A stretch of 64,000 nucleotides of DNA from Hydractinia symbiolongicarpus. Taxonomy: Eukaryota > Cnidaria > Hydrozoa > Anthoathecata > Hydractiniidae. Under the pieces are notes generated by a model. That model saw nothing but the letters and a program-made list of their open reading frames with translations, ran no database searches and was not told the DNA's origin. The stretch's first letter is position 1. The number at the start of each line of letters is the position of its first letter. A program made the position numbers and the translations under genes. The stretch lies in NCBI RefSeq assembly GCF_029227915.1, contig NC_079876.1:374001-438000 (forward strand), given 5' to 3'. This document shows, piece after piece, positions 37,738-50,152 of the stretch.

Positions 37738-39264
37738 GGGAAATCGCAGGTTTTCGTTTGCCGGAGATTAAACTTCTTATATTCAGCGTCACATCAAAAA
37801 GGAAAACATTTTTGAAAACTACAAGTCTCATGCGTTTTAGTGGTGAAAAAATAATTTAAAAAATCGTTCGAGAAATGAGTTTACACCCTGGGTACTTTCT
37901 TTGTATACTTTTGACTATACGGCCCGAGTCCGGGATTTACGAGAAATCGCAGGTTTTCGTTTGCCGGCGATTAAACTTCTTTTATTCAGCGTCTCATCAA
38001 AAATGAAAACATTTTTGAAAACTACAAGTCTCATGCGTTTTAGTGGTGAAAAAATAATTTAAAAAATCGTTCTAGAAATGAGTTTACTCCCTGGGTACTT
38101 TCTTTGTATACATTCGACTATACGGGCCAAGCCCGGGATTTACGGGAAATCTAGGGTTTTCGTTTGCCGGCGATTAAACCTCTTTCATTAAGCGTCTCAT
38201 CAAAAATGTAAACATTTTTGAAAACTACAAGTCTCATGCGTTTTAGTGGTGAAAAAATAATTTAAAAATCGTTCGGGAAATGAGTTTACACCCTGGGTAC
38301 TTTCTTTGTATACTTTTGACTATACGGGCCGAGTCCGGGATTTACGGGAAATCGCAGGTTTTCGTTTGCCGGCGATTAAACTTCTTTTAATCAGCGTCTC
38401 ATCAAAAATGAAAACATTTTTGAAAACTACAAGTCTGATGCGTTTTAGTGGTGAAAAAATAATTTAAAAATTCGTTCGGGAAATGAGTTTACTCACTGGG
38501 CACTTTCCTTGTATACTTTTGATTATACGGGCCGAGTCCGGGATTTACGGGAAATCGCGGGTTTTCGTTTGCCGGCGATTTAACATCTTTTATTCAGCGT
38601 CTCATCAAAAATGAAAACATTTTTAAAAACTATAAGTCCCATGGGCTTTAGTGGTGAAATAATAATTTAAAAAATCGTTTGGGAAATGAGTTTACTCCGT
38701 GGGTACTTTCTTTGTATACTTTTGACTATACGGGCCGAGTCCAGGATTTACGGGAAATCGCAGGTTTTCATTTGCCGGCGATTAAACTTCTTTTATTCAG
38801 GGTCTCATTAAAAATGAAAACATTTTTGAAAACTACAAGTCTCATGCGTTTTAGTGGTGAATAAATAATTTAAAAAATCGTTCGGGAAATGAGTTTACTC
38901 CCTGGGTACTTTCTTTGTAAACTTTTGACTATACGGGCCAAGCCGGGATTAACGGGAAATCGCGGGTTTTCGTTTGCCGGCGATTAAACTTCTTTTATTC
39001 CGCGTCTCATCAAAAATGAAAACATTTTTAAAAACTACAAGTCTTATGCGTTTTAGTGGTGAAAAAATAATTTAAAAAATCGTTCTGGAAATGAGTTTAC
39101 TCCCTGGGTACTTTCTTTGTATACATTCAACTATACGGGCCAAGCCCGGCATTTACGGGAAATCGCGGGTTTTCGTTTGCCGGTGATTAAACCTCTTTCA
39201 TTAAGCGTCTCATCAAAAATAAAAACATTTTTGAAAACTACAAGTCTCATGCGTTTTAGTGGTG
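37738..39264 (+). repeat. Mixed monomers with D-A1-F-B order
   Basis: E-like, A, B (with aaatctagggttttcg and aatgtaaac), A, D (cccatggg near 38,638), A1 at 38,679, F with ggattaacggg, and B with cccggcatttac. The D-A1-F-B order is the template for the 42-44 kb units. Confidence 0.8.
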
Positions 39265-41290
39265 AAAAAAAAATTTAAAAAATCGTTCGGGAAATGAGTT
39301 TACTCCCTGGGTACTTTCTTTGTATACTTTTGACTATACGGGCCGAGTCCGGGATTTACGGGAAATCGCAGGTTTTCGTTTGCCGGCGATTAAACTTCTT
39401 ATATTCAGCGTCACATCAAAAATGAAAACAATTTTGAAAACTACAAGTCTCATGCGTTTTAGTGGTGAAAAAATAATTTAAAAAATCGTTGGAGAAATGA
39501 GTTTACACCCTGGGTACTTTCTTTGTAAACTTTTGACTATACGGGCCAAGCCGGGATTAACGGGAAATCGCAGGTTTTCGTTTGCCGGCGATTAAACTTC
39601 TTTTATTCAGCGTCTCATCAAAAATGAAAACATTTTTGAAAACTACAAGTCCCATGCGTTTTAGTGGTGAAAAAATAATTTAAAAATTCGTTCGGGAAAT
39701 GAGTTTACTCACAGGGTACTTTCTTTGTATACATTCGACTATACGGGCCAAGCCCGGGATTTACGGGAAATCGCGGGTTTTCGTTTGCCGGCGATTAAAC
39801 CTCTTTCATTAAGCGTCTCATCAAAAATGAAAACATTTTTAAAAAATACAAGTCTCATGCGTTTTAGTGGTGAAAAAAAAATTAAAAAATCGTTCGGGAA
39901 ATGAGTTTACTCCCTGGGTCCTTTCTTTGTATACATTCGACTATACGGGCCAAGCCCGGGATTTACGGGAAAACGCGGGATTTCGTTTGCCGGCGATTAA
40001 ACCTCTTTCATTAAGCGTCTCATCAAAAATGAAAACATTTTTGAAAACTATAAGTCTCATGCGTTTTAGTGGTGGAAAAATAATTTAAAAAATCGTTCGG
40101 GAAAAGAGTTTACTCCCTGGGTACTTTCTTTGTATACTTTTGACTATACCGGCCGAGTCCGGGATTTACGGGAAATCGCAGGTTTTCGTTTGCCGGCGAT
40201 TAAACTTCTTTTATTCAGCGTCTCATTAAAAATGAAAACATTTTTGAAAACTACAACTCTCATGCGTTTTAGTGGTGAAAAAAAAATTTAAAAAATCGTT
40301 CGGGAAATGAGTTTACTCCCTGGGTACTTTCTTTGTATACTTTTGACTATACGGGCCGAGTCCGGGATTTACGGGAAATCGCAGGTTTTCGTTTGCCGGC
40401 GATTAAACTTCTTATATTCAGCGTCACATCAAAAATGAAAACAATTTTGAAAACTACAAGTCTCATGCGTTTTAGTGGTGAAAAAATAATTTAAAAAATC
40501 GTTCGAGAAATGAGTTTACACCCTGGGTACTTTCTTTGTAAACTTTTGACTATACGGGCCAAGCCGGGATTAACGGGAAATCGCAGGTTTTCGTTTGCCG
40601 GCGATTAAACTTCTTTTATTCAGCGTCTCATCAAAAATGAAAACATTTTTGAAAACTACAAGTCCCATGCGTTTTAGTGGTGAAAAAATAATTTAAAAAT
40701 TCGTTCGGGAAATGAGTTTACTCACAGGGTACTTTCTTTGTATACATTCGACTATACGGGCCAAGCCCGGGATTTACGGGAAATCGCGGGTTTTCGTTTG
40801 CCGGCGATTAAACCTCTTTCATTAAGCGTCTCATCAAAAATGAAAACATTTTTAAAAAATACAAGTCTCATGCGTTTTAGTGGTGAAAAAAAAATTAAAA
40901 AATCGTTCGGGAAATGAGTTTACTCCCTGGGTCCTTTCTTTGTATACATTCGACTATACGGGCCAAGCCCGGGATTTACGGGAAAACGCGGGATTTCGTT
41001 TGCCGGCGATTAAACCTCTTTCATTAAGCGTCTCATCAAAAATGAAAACATTTTTGAAAACAATAAGTCTCATGCGTTTTAGTGGTGGAAAAATAATTTA
41101 AAAAATCGTTCGGGAAAAGAGTTTACTCCCTGGGTACTTTCTTTGTATACTTTTGACTATACCGGCCGAGTCCGGGATTTACGGGAAATCGCAGGTTTTC
41201 GTTTGCCGGCGATTAAACTTCTTTTATTCAGCGTCTCATTAAAAATGAAAACATTTTTGAAAACTACAACTCTCATGCGTTTTAGTGGTG
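39265..41290 (+). repeat. 1,013-bp five-monomer unit, two tandem copies
   Basis: Copies are about 39,265-40,277 and 40,278-41,290. Both have aaaacaattttgaaaac, gccgggattaacggg, acaagtcccatgcg, a linker ggtgaaaaaaaaatt without the third t (39,867/40,880), gggtcctttc and actacaactctc (40,256/41,269). Visible differences are cgttggagaaatg versus cgttcgagaaatg and ctataagtc versus caataagtc. Inverted relatives occur at 53,309 and later. Confidence 0.85.
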
Positions 41291-42159
41291 AAAAAATAAT
41301 TTAAAAAATCGTTCGGGAAAGGAGTTTACTCCCTGGGTACTTTCTTTGTAAACTTTTGACTATACGGGCCAAGCCGGGATTTACGGGAAATCGCGGGTTT
41401 ACGTTTGCCGGCGATTAAACTTCGTTTATTAAGCGTCTTATCAAAAATGAAAACATTTTTGAAAACTACAACTCTCATGCGTTTTAGTGGTGAAAAAATA
41501 AATTAAAAAATCGTTCGGGAAATGAGTTTACTCCCTGGGTACTTTCTTTGTAAACTTTTGACTATACGGGCCAAGCCGGGATTTACGGGAAATCGCGGGT
41601 TTACGTTTGCCGGCGATTAAAGTTCTTTTATTCAGCGTCTCATCAAAAATGAAAACATTTTTAAAATCTACAAGTCTCATGCGTTTTAGTGGTGAAAAAA
41701 TAATTTAAAAATCGTTCGGGAAATGAGTTTACACCCTGGGTACTTTCTTTGTATACTTTTGACTATACGGGCCGAGTCCGGGATTTACGGGAAATCGCAG
41801 GTTTTCGTTTGCCGGCGATTAAACTTCTTTTAATCAGCGTCTCATCAAAAATGAAAACATTTTTGAAAACTACAAGTCTGATGCGTTTTAGTGGTGAAAA
41901 AATAATTTAAAAATTCGTTCGGGAAATGAGTTTACTCACTGGGTACTTTCCTTGTATACTTTTGATTATACGGGCCGAGTCCGGGATTTACGGGAAATCG
42001 CGGGTTTTCGTTTGCCGGCGATTAAACATCTTTTATTCAGCGTCTCATCAAAAATGAAGACATTTTTAAAAACTATAAGTCCCATGGGCTTTAGTGGTGA
42101 AATAATAATTTAAAAAATCGTTTGGGAAATGAGTTTACTCCGTGGGTACTTTCTTTGTA
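41291..42159 (+). repeat. F-like and A monomers leading to D
   Basis: Contains gggaaaggagttt near 41,323, gtaaac F monomers with cttcgtttattaagcgtc and gattaaagttc, then A with tttaatcagcg and a D monomer with aaaatgaagacattttt and cccatggg near 42,081. Confidence 0.78.
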
Positions 42160-44187
42160 TACTTTTGACTATACGGGCCAAGCCGGGATTTACGGGAAAT
42201 CGCTGGTTTTTGTTTGCCGGCGATTAAACTTCTTTTATTCAGCGTCTCATCAAAAATGAAAACATTTTTAAAAACTACAAGTCTTATGCGTTTTAGTGGT
42301 GAAAAAATAATTTAAAAAATCGTTCTGGAAATGAGTTTACTCCCTGGGTACTTTCTTTGTATACATTCAACTATACGGGCCAAGCCCGGGATTTACGGGA
42401 AATCGCGGGTTTTCGTTTGCCGGTGATTAAACCTCTTTCATTAAGCGTCTCATCAAAAATGAAAACATTTTTGAAAACTACAAGTCTCATGCGTTTTAGT
42501 GTTGAAAAAATAATTTAAAAAATTGTTCTGGAAATGAGTTTACTCCCTGGGTACTTTCTTTGTATACATTCGACTATACGGGCCAAGCCCGGGATTTACG
42601 GGAAATCGCGGGTTTTCGTTTGCCGGTGATTAAACCTCTTTCATTAAGCGTCTCATCAAAAATGAAAACATTTTTGAAAACTATAAGTCTCATGCGTTTT
42701 AGTGGTGAAAAAATAATTTAAAAAATCGTTCGAGAAATGAGTTTACACCCTGGGTACTTTCTTTGTATACTTTTGATTATACGGGCCGAGTCCGAGATTT
42801 ACGGGAAATCGCGGGTTTTCGTTTGCCGGCGATTAAACATCTTTTATTCAGCGTCTCATCAAAAATGAAGACATTTTTAAAAACTATAAGTCCCATGGGC
42901 TTTAGTGGTGAAATAATAATTTAAAAAATCGTTTGGGAAATGAGTTTACTCCGTGGGTACTTTCTTTGTATACTTTTGACTATACGGGCCGAGTCCAGGA
43001 TTTACGGGAAATCGCAGGTTTTCATTTGCCGGCGATTAAACTTCTTTTATTCAGCGTCTCATTAAAAATGAAAACATTTTTGAAAACTACAAGTCTCATG
43101 CGTTTTAGTGGTGAATAAATAATTTAAAAAATCGTTCGGGAAATGAGTTTACTCCCTGGGTACTTTCTTTGTAAACTTTTGACTATACGGGCCAAGCCGG
43201 GATTTACGGGAAATCGCTGGTTTTTGTTTGCCGGCGATTAAACTTCTTTTATTCAGCGTCTCATCAAGAATGAAAACATTTTTAAAAACTACAAGTCTTA
43301 TGCGTTTTAGTGGTGAAAAAATAATTTAAAAAATCGTTCTGGAAATGAGTTTACTCCCTGGGTACTTTCTTTGTATACATTCAACTATACGGGCCAAGCC
43401 CGGGATTTACGGGAAATCGCGGGTTTTCGTTTGCCGGTGATTAAACCTCTTTCATTAAGCGTCTCATCAAAAATGAAAACATTTTTGAAAACTACAAGTC
43501 TCATGCGTTTTAGTGTTGAAAAAATAATTTAAAAAATTGTTCTGGAAATGAGTTTACTCCCTGGGTACTTTCTTTGTATACATTCGACTATACGGGCCAA
43601 GCCCGGGATTTACGGGAAATCGCGGGTTTTCGTTTGCCGGTGATTAAACCTCTTTCATTAAGCGTCTCATCAAAAATGAAAACATTTTTGAAAACTATAA
43701 GTCTCATGCGTTTTAGTGGTGAAAAAATAATTTAAAAAATCGTTCGAGAAATGAGTTTACACCCTGGGTACTTTCTTTGTATACTTTTGATTATACGGGC
43801 CGAGTCCGAGATTTACGGGAAATCGCGGGTTTTCGTTTGCCGGCGATTAAACATCTTTTATTCAGCGTCTCATCAAAAATGAAGACATTTTTAAAAACTA
43901 TAAGTCCCATGGGCTTTAGTGGTGAAATAATAATTTAAAAAATCGTTTGGGAAATGAGTTTACTCCGTGGGTACTTTCTTTGTATACTTTTGACTATACG
44001 GGCCGAGTCCAGGATTTACGGGAAATCGCAGGTTTTCATTTGCCGGCGATTAAACTTCTTTTATTCAGCGTCTCATTAAAAATGAAAACATTTTTGAAAA
44101 CTACAAGTCTCATGCGTTTTAGTGGTGAATAAATAATTTAAAAAATCGTTCGGGAAATGAGTTTACTCCCTGGGTACTTTCTTTGTA
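42160..44187 (+). repeat. 1,014-bp five-monomer unit, two tandem copies
   Basis: Copies are about 42,160-43,173 and 43,174-44,187, each running F-B-B-A-D(-A1). Markers 1,014 bp apart are cgctggtttttg (42,201/43,215, and again at 44,229), gtgttgaaaaaataa, aaaattgttctgg, ccgagtccgagattt and gaagacattttt. The second copy has a private catcaagaatg (near 43,265, again near 44,279) that is also seen in inverted form near 51,545. Confidence 0.85.
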
Positions 44188-47100
44188 AACTTTTGACTAT
44201 ACGGGCCAAGCCGGGATTTACGGGAAATCGCTGGTTTTTGTTTGCCGGCGATTAAACTTCTTTTATTCAGCGTCTCATCAAGAATGAAAACATTTTTAAA
44301 AACTACAAGTCTTATGCGTTTTAGTGGTGAAAAAATAATTTAAAAAATCGTTCTGGAAATGAGTTTACTCCCTGGGTACTTTCTTTGTATACATTCAACT
44401 ATACGGGCCAAGCCCGGGATTTACGGGAAATCGCGGGTTTTCGTTTGCCGGTGATTAAACCTCTTTCATTAAGCGTCTCATCAAAAATGAAAACATTTTT
44501 AAAAACTACAGGTCTCATGCGTTTTAGTGGTGAAAAAAAAATTTAAAAAATCGTTCGGGAAATGAGTTTACTCCCTGGGTACTTTCTTTGTATACTTTTG
44601 ACTATACGGGCTGAGTCCGGGATTTACGGGAAATCGCAGGTTTTCGTTTGCCGGCGATTAAACTTCTTATATTCAGCGTCACATCAAAAATGAAAACATT
44701 TTTGAAAACTACAAGTCTCATGCGTTTTAGTGGTGAAAAAATAATTTAAAAAATCGTGCGAGAAATGAGTTTACACCCTGGGTACTTTCTTTGTATACTT
44801 TTGACTATACGGGCCGAGTCCGGGATTTACGGGAAATCGCAGGTTTTCGTTTGCCGGCGATTAAACTTCTTTTATTCAGCGTCTCATCAAAAATAAAAAC
44901 ATTTTTGAAAACTACAAGTCTCATGCGTTTTAGTGGTGAAAAAATAATTTAAAAATTCGTTCGGGAAATGAGTTTACTCACAGGGTACTTTCTTTGTATA
45001 CATTCGACTATACGGGCCAAGCCCGGGATTTACGGGAAATCGCGGGTTTTCGTTTGCCGGTGATTAAACCTCTTTCATTAAGCGTCTCATCAAAAATGAA
45101 AACATTTTTGAAAACTATAAGTCTCATGCGTTTTAGTGGTGAAAAAAAAATTTAAAAAATCGTTCGGGAAATGAGTTTACTCCCTGGGTACTTTCTTTGT
45201 ATACATTTGACTATACGGGCCAAGCCCCGGATTTACGGAAAACGCGGGATTTCGTTTGCCGGCGATTAAACCTCTTTCATTGAGCGTCTCATCAAAAATG
45301 AAAAGATTTTTAAAAACTACAAGTCTCATGCGTTTTAGTGGTGAAAAAAAAATTTAAAAAATCGATCGGGAAATGAGTTTACTCCCTGGGTACTTTCTTT
45401 GTATACTTTTGACTATACGGGCCGAGTCCGGGATTTACGGGAAATCGCAGGTTTTCGTTTCCGGCGATTAAACTTCTTATATTCAGCGTCACATCAAAAA
45501 TGAAAACATTTTTGAAAACTACAAGTCTCATGCGTTTTAGTGGTGAAAAAATAATTTAAAAAATCGTTCGAGAAATGAGTTTACACCCTGGGTACTTTCT
45601 TTGTATACTTTTGACTATACGGGCCGAGTCCGGGATTTACGGGAAATCGCAGGTTTTCGTTTGCCGGCGATTAAACTTCTTTTATTCAGCGTCTCATCAA
45701 AAATAAAAACATTTTTGAAAACTACAAGTCTCATGCGTTTTAGTGGTGAAAAAATAATTTAAAAATTCGTTCGGGAAATGAGTTTACTCACAGGGTACTT
45801 TCTTTGTATACATTCGACTATACGGGCCAAGCCCGGGATTTACGGGAAATCGCGGGTTTTCGTTTGCCGGCGATTAAACCTCTTTCATTAAGCGTCTCAT
45901 CAAAAATGAAAACATTTTTGAAAACTATAAGTCTCATGCGTTTTAGTGGTGAAAAAATAATTTAAAAAATCGTTCGAGAAATGAGTTTACACCCTGGGTA
46001 CTTTCTTTGTATACTTTTGATTATACGGGCCGAGTCCGAGATTTACGGGAAATCGCGGGTTTTCGTTTGCCGGCGATTAAACATCTTTTATTCAGCGTCT
46101 CATCAAAAATGAAGACATTTTTAAAAACTATAAGTCTCATGCGTTTTAGTGGTGAAAAAATAATTTAAAAAATCGTTCGAGAAATGAGTTTACACCCTGG
46201 GTACTTTCTTTGTATACTTTTGACTATACGGGCCGAGTCCGGGATTTACGGGAAATCGCAGGTTTTCGTTTGCCGGCGATTAAACTTCTTTTATTCAGCG
46301 TCTCATCAAAAATAAAAACATTTTTGAAAACTACAAGTCTCATGCGTTTTAGTGGTGAAAAAATAATTTAAAAATTCGTTCGGGAAATGAGTTTACTCAC
46401 AGGGTACTTTCTTTGTATACATTCGACTATACGGGCCAAGCCTGGGATTTACGGGAAATCGCGGGTTTTCGTTTGCCGGCGATTAAACCTCTTTCATTAA
46501 GCGTCTCATCAAAAATGAAAACATTTTTAAAAAATACAAGTCTCATGCGTTTCAGTGGTGAAAAAAAAATTAAAAAATCGTTCGGGAAATGAGTTTACTC
46601 CCTGGGTACTTTCTTTGTATACATTCGACAATACGGGCCAAGCCCCGGGTTTACGGGAAAACGCGGGATTTCGTTTGCCGGCGATTAAACCTCTTTTATT
46701 CAGCGTCTCATTAAAAATGAAAACATTTTTGAAAACTACAAGTCTCATGCGTTTTAGTGGTGAATAAATAATTTAAAAAATCGTTCGGGAAATGAGTTTA
46801 CTCCCTGGGTACTTTCTTTGTAAACTTTTGACTATACGGGCCAAGCCGGGATTTACGGGAAATCGCTGGTTTTTGTTTGTCGGTGATTAAACCTCTTTCA
46901 TTAGGCGTCTCATCAAAAATGAAAACATTTTTAAAAACTACAAGTCTCATGCGTTTTAGTGGTGAAAAAATAATTTAAAAAATCGTTCTGGAAATGAGTT
47001 TACTCCCTGGGTACTTTCTTTGTATACATTCAACTATACGGGCCAAGCCCGGGATTTACGGGAAATCGCGGGATTTCGTTTGCCGGCGATTAAACCTCTT

Positions 47101-47211
47101 TCATTAAGCGTCTCATCAAAAAGGAAAAATTTTTTGAAAAATACAAGTCTCATGCGTTTTAGTGGTGGAAAAATAATTTAAAAAATCGTTCGGGAAAAGA
47201 GTTTACTCCCT
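44188..47211 (+). repeat. Left-arm array next to the inversion
   Basis: About 15 monomers, including three A monomers with aaaaataaaaacattttt at 44,891, 45,701 and 46,310 (steps of 810 and 609 bp), one E monomer with a one-base loss in cgtttccggcg near 45,458, and a hybrid B/A1 monomer at 46,555-46,767. Each of these has an inverted counterpart after 48,020, so this is the source or partner of the right arm. Confidence 0.85.
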
Positions 47212-48019
47212 GGGTACTTTCTTTGTATACTTTTGACTATACGGGCCGAGTCCGGGATTTACGGGAAATCGCAGGTTTTCGTTTGCCGGCGATTAAACTT
47301 CTTATATTCAGCGTCACATCAAAAATGAAAACATTTTTGAAAACTACAAGTCTCATGCGTTTTAGTGGTGAAAAAATAATTTAAAAAATCGGTCGAGAAA
47401 TGAGTTTACACCCTGGGTACTTTCTTTGTATACTTTTGACTATACGGCCCGAGTCCGGGAATTACGGGAAATCGCAGGTTTTCGTTTGCCGGCGATTAAA
47501 CTTCTTTTATTCAGCGTCTCATCAAAAATGAAAACACTTTTGAAAACTACAAGTCTCATGCGTTTTAGTGGTGAATAAATAATTTAAAAAATCGTTCGGG
47601 AAATGAGTTTACTCCCTGGGTACTTTCTTTGTAAACTTTTGACTATACGGGCCAAGCCGGGATTTACGGGAAATCGCTGGTTTTTGTTTGCCTGCGATTA
47701 AACTTCTTTTATTCAGCGTCTCATCAAAAATGAAAACATTTTTAAAAACTACAAGTCTTATGCGTTTTAGTGGTGAAAAAATAATTTAAAAAATCGTTCT
47801 GGAAATGAGTTTACTCCCTGGGTACTTTCTTTGTATACATTCAACTATACGGGCCAAGCCCGGGATTTACGGGAAATCATGGGTTTTCGTTTGCCGGTGA
47901 TTAAACCTCTTTCATTAAGCGTCTCATCAAAAATGAAAACATTTTTGAAAACAACAAGTCTCATGCGTTTTAGTGGTGAAAAAAAAATTTAAAAAATCGT
48001 TCGGGAAATGAGTTTACTC
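47212..48019 (+). repeat. Four-monomer spacer of the inverted repeat
   Basis: This 808-bp stretch (E, A, F and B types in order, then a few bases) keeps the + orientation. It is the part that separates the true mirror arms: right-arm sequence beginning at 48,020 pairs with left sequence ending at 47,211, not at 48,019. Confidence 0.8.
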
Positions 48020-48084
48020 AGGGAGTAAACTCTTTTCCCGAACGATTTTTTAAATTATTTTTCCACCACTAAAACGCATGAGAC
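47958..48084. repeat. Orientation switch with a central palindrome
   Basis: The + array runs to gagtttactc (48,010-48,019). After about 3 bases it is followed by gagtaaactc (48,023-48,032), the reverse complement, and the array continues on the - strand. Pairing extends outward from centre 48,021 with only isolated mismatches (48,009/48,033; 47,985/48,057; 47,979/48,063), because one monomer faces another. Base 48,020 could belong to either side. I saw no other orientation switch in the window. Confidence 0.92.
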
Positions 48085-48269
48085 TTGTATTTTTCAAAAA
48101 ATTTTTCCTTTTTGATGAGACGCTTAATGAAAGAGGTTTAATCGCCGGCAAACGAAATCCCGCGATTTCCCGTAAATCCCGGGCTTGGCCCGTATAGTTG
48201 AATGTATACAAAGAAAGTACCCAGGGAGTAAACTCATTTCCAGAACGATTTTTTGAATTATTTTTTCAC

Positions 48270-50152
48270 CACTAAAACGCATGAGACTTGTAGTTTTTAA
48301 AAATGTTTTCATTTTTGATGAGACGCTTAATGAAAGAGGTTTAATCACCGGCAAACAAAAACCAGCGATTTCCCGTAAATCCCGGCTTGGCCCGTATAGT
48401 CAAAAGTTTACAAAGAAAGTACCCAGGGAGTAAACTCATTTCCCGAACGATTTTTTAAATTATTTATTCACCACTAAAACGCATGAGACTTGTAGTTTTC
48501 AAAAATGTTTTCATTTTTAATGAGACGCTGAATAAAAGAGGTTTAATCGCCGGCAAACGAAATCCCGCGTTTTCCCGTAAACCCGGGGCTTGGCCCGTAT
48601 AGTCGAATGTATACAAAGAAAGTACCCAGGGAGTAAACTCATTTCCCGAACGATTTTTTAATTTTTTTTTCACCACTGAAACGCATGAGACTTGAATTTT
48701 TTAAAAATGTTTTCATTTTTGATGAGACGCTTAATGAAAGAGGTTTAATCGCCGGCAAACGAAAACCCGCGATTTCCCGTAAATCCCGGGCTTGGCCCGT
48801 ATAGTCGAATGTATACAAAGAAAGTACCCTGTGAGTAAACTAATTTCCCGAACGAATTTTTAAATTATTTTTTCACCACTAAAACGCATGAGACTTGTAG
48901 TTTTCAAAAATGCTTTTATTTTTGATGAGACGCTGAATAAAAGAAGTTTAATCGCCGGCAAACGAAAACCTGCGATTTCCCGTAAATCCCGGACTCGGCC
49001 CGTATAGTCAAAAGTATACAAAGAAAGTACCCAGGGTGTAAACTCATTTCTCGAACGATTTTTTAAATTATTTTTTCACCACTACAACGCATGAGACTTG
49101 TAGTTTTCAAAAATGTTTTCATTTTTGATGTGACGCTGAATATAAGAAGTTTAATCGCCGGAAACGAAAACCTGCGATTTCCCGTAAATCCCGGACTCGG
49201 CCCGTATAGTCAAAAGTATACAAAGAAAGTACCCAGGGAGTAAACTCATTTCCCGATCGATTTTTTAAATTTTTTTTTCACCACTAAAACGCATGAGACT
49301 TGTAGTTTTTAAAAATGTTTTCATTTTTGATGAGACGCTTAATGAAAGAGGTTTAATCACCGGCAAACAAAAACCAGCGATTTCCCGTAAATCCCGGCTT
49401 GGCCCGTATAGTCAAAAGTTTACAAAAAAAGTACCCAGGGAGTAAACTCATTTCCCGAACGATTTTTTAAATTATTTATTCACCACTAAAACGCATGAGA
49501 CTTGTAGTTTTCAAAAATGTTTTCATTTTTAATGAGACGCTGAATAAAAGAGGTTTAATCGCCGGCAAACGAAATCCCGCGTTTTCCCGTAAACCCGGGG
49601 CTTGGCCCGTATAGTCGAATGTATACAAAGAAAGTACCCAGGGAGTAAACTCATTTCCCGAACGATTTTTTAATTTTTTTTTCACCACTGAAACGCATGA
49701 GACTTGTATTTTTTAAAAATGTTTTCATTTTTGATGAGACGCTTAATGAAAGAGGTTTAATCGCCGGCAAACGAAAACCCGCGATTTCCCGTAAATCCCG
49801 GGCTTGGCCCGTATAGTCGAATGTATACAAAGAAAGTACCCTGTGAGTAAACTCATTTCCCGAACGAATTTTTAAATTATTTTTTCACCACTAAAACGCA
49901 TGAGACTTGTAGTTTTAAAAAATGTTTTTACTTTTGATGAGACGCTGAATAAAAGAAGTTTAATCGCCGGCAAACGAAAACCTGCGATTTCCCGGACTCG
50001 GCCCGTATAGTCAAAAGTATACAAAGAAAGTACCCAGGGTGTAAACTCATTTCTCGAACGATTTTTTAAATTATTTTTTCACCACTACAACGCATGAGAC
50101 TTGTAGTTTTCAAAAATGTTTTCATTTTTGATGTGACGCTGAATATAAGAAG
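48270..50152 (-). repeat. 1,012-bp five-monomer duplication in the right arm
   Basis: About 48,270-49,140 recurs at 49,282-50,152. Shared markers are the hybrid A1/B monomer (48,464/49,476), ccactgaaacgcatg, cctgtgagtaaac and ccactacaacgcatg. Differences include gacttgaatttttt versus gacttgtatttttt and ctaatttcccg versus ctcatttcccg. The second copy also has a 9-base deletion near 49,994. Confidence 0.83.
49988..49998 (-). other. Nine-base deletion between direct cccg repeats
   Basis: Other monomers read gatttcccgtaaatcccgg here; this one reads gatttcccgg. Loss of nine bases between two cccg copies fits slippage or short-homology deletion. The same deletion is present near 57,077, exactly 7,083 bp away, and I did not see it elsewhere, so it marks shared descent of the two 7-kb copies. 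Confidence 0.85.

Larger units (their letters stand above)
40700..47211 (+). repeat. Left arm of a large diverged inverted repeat
   Basis: Reading this stretch backwards on the other strand gives, in order, the monomers found from 48,020 to about 53,710. Paired markers (left/right): ggaaaaattttttgaaaaatac near 47,125 with its complement near 48,100; hybrid monomer 46,555-46,767 with 48,464-48,676; cgtttccggcg 45,458 with 49,160; aaaaatcgatcggg 45,358 with 49,256; aaaagattttta 45,301 with 50,525; ggctgagtcc 44,609 with 51,213; catcaagaatg 44,279 with 51,545; A1 43,947-44,132 with 51,696-51,881; acaactctc 41,269 with 53,340. The alignment needs several whole-monomer insertions or losses. Confidence 0.8.

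Noticed and set aside
48060-48075. Resemblance of the linker on the reverse strand (TTTTTCACCA) to the pJ-alpha box of human alpha satellite
   Set aside because: Only the middle ten positions fit and the 3' part of the motif does not. In an A/T-rich linker this can arise by chance.
47212-48084. A terminal inverted repeat of a transposon or an origin of replication at the palindrome
   Set aside because: Both arms are ordinary satellite monomers facing each other. There is no transposase, no target duplication and no sequence outside the repeat family.
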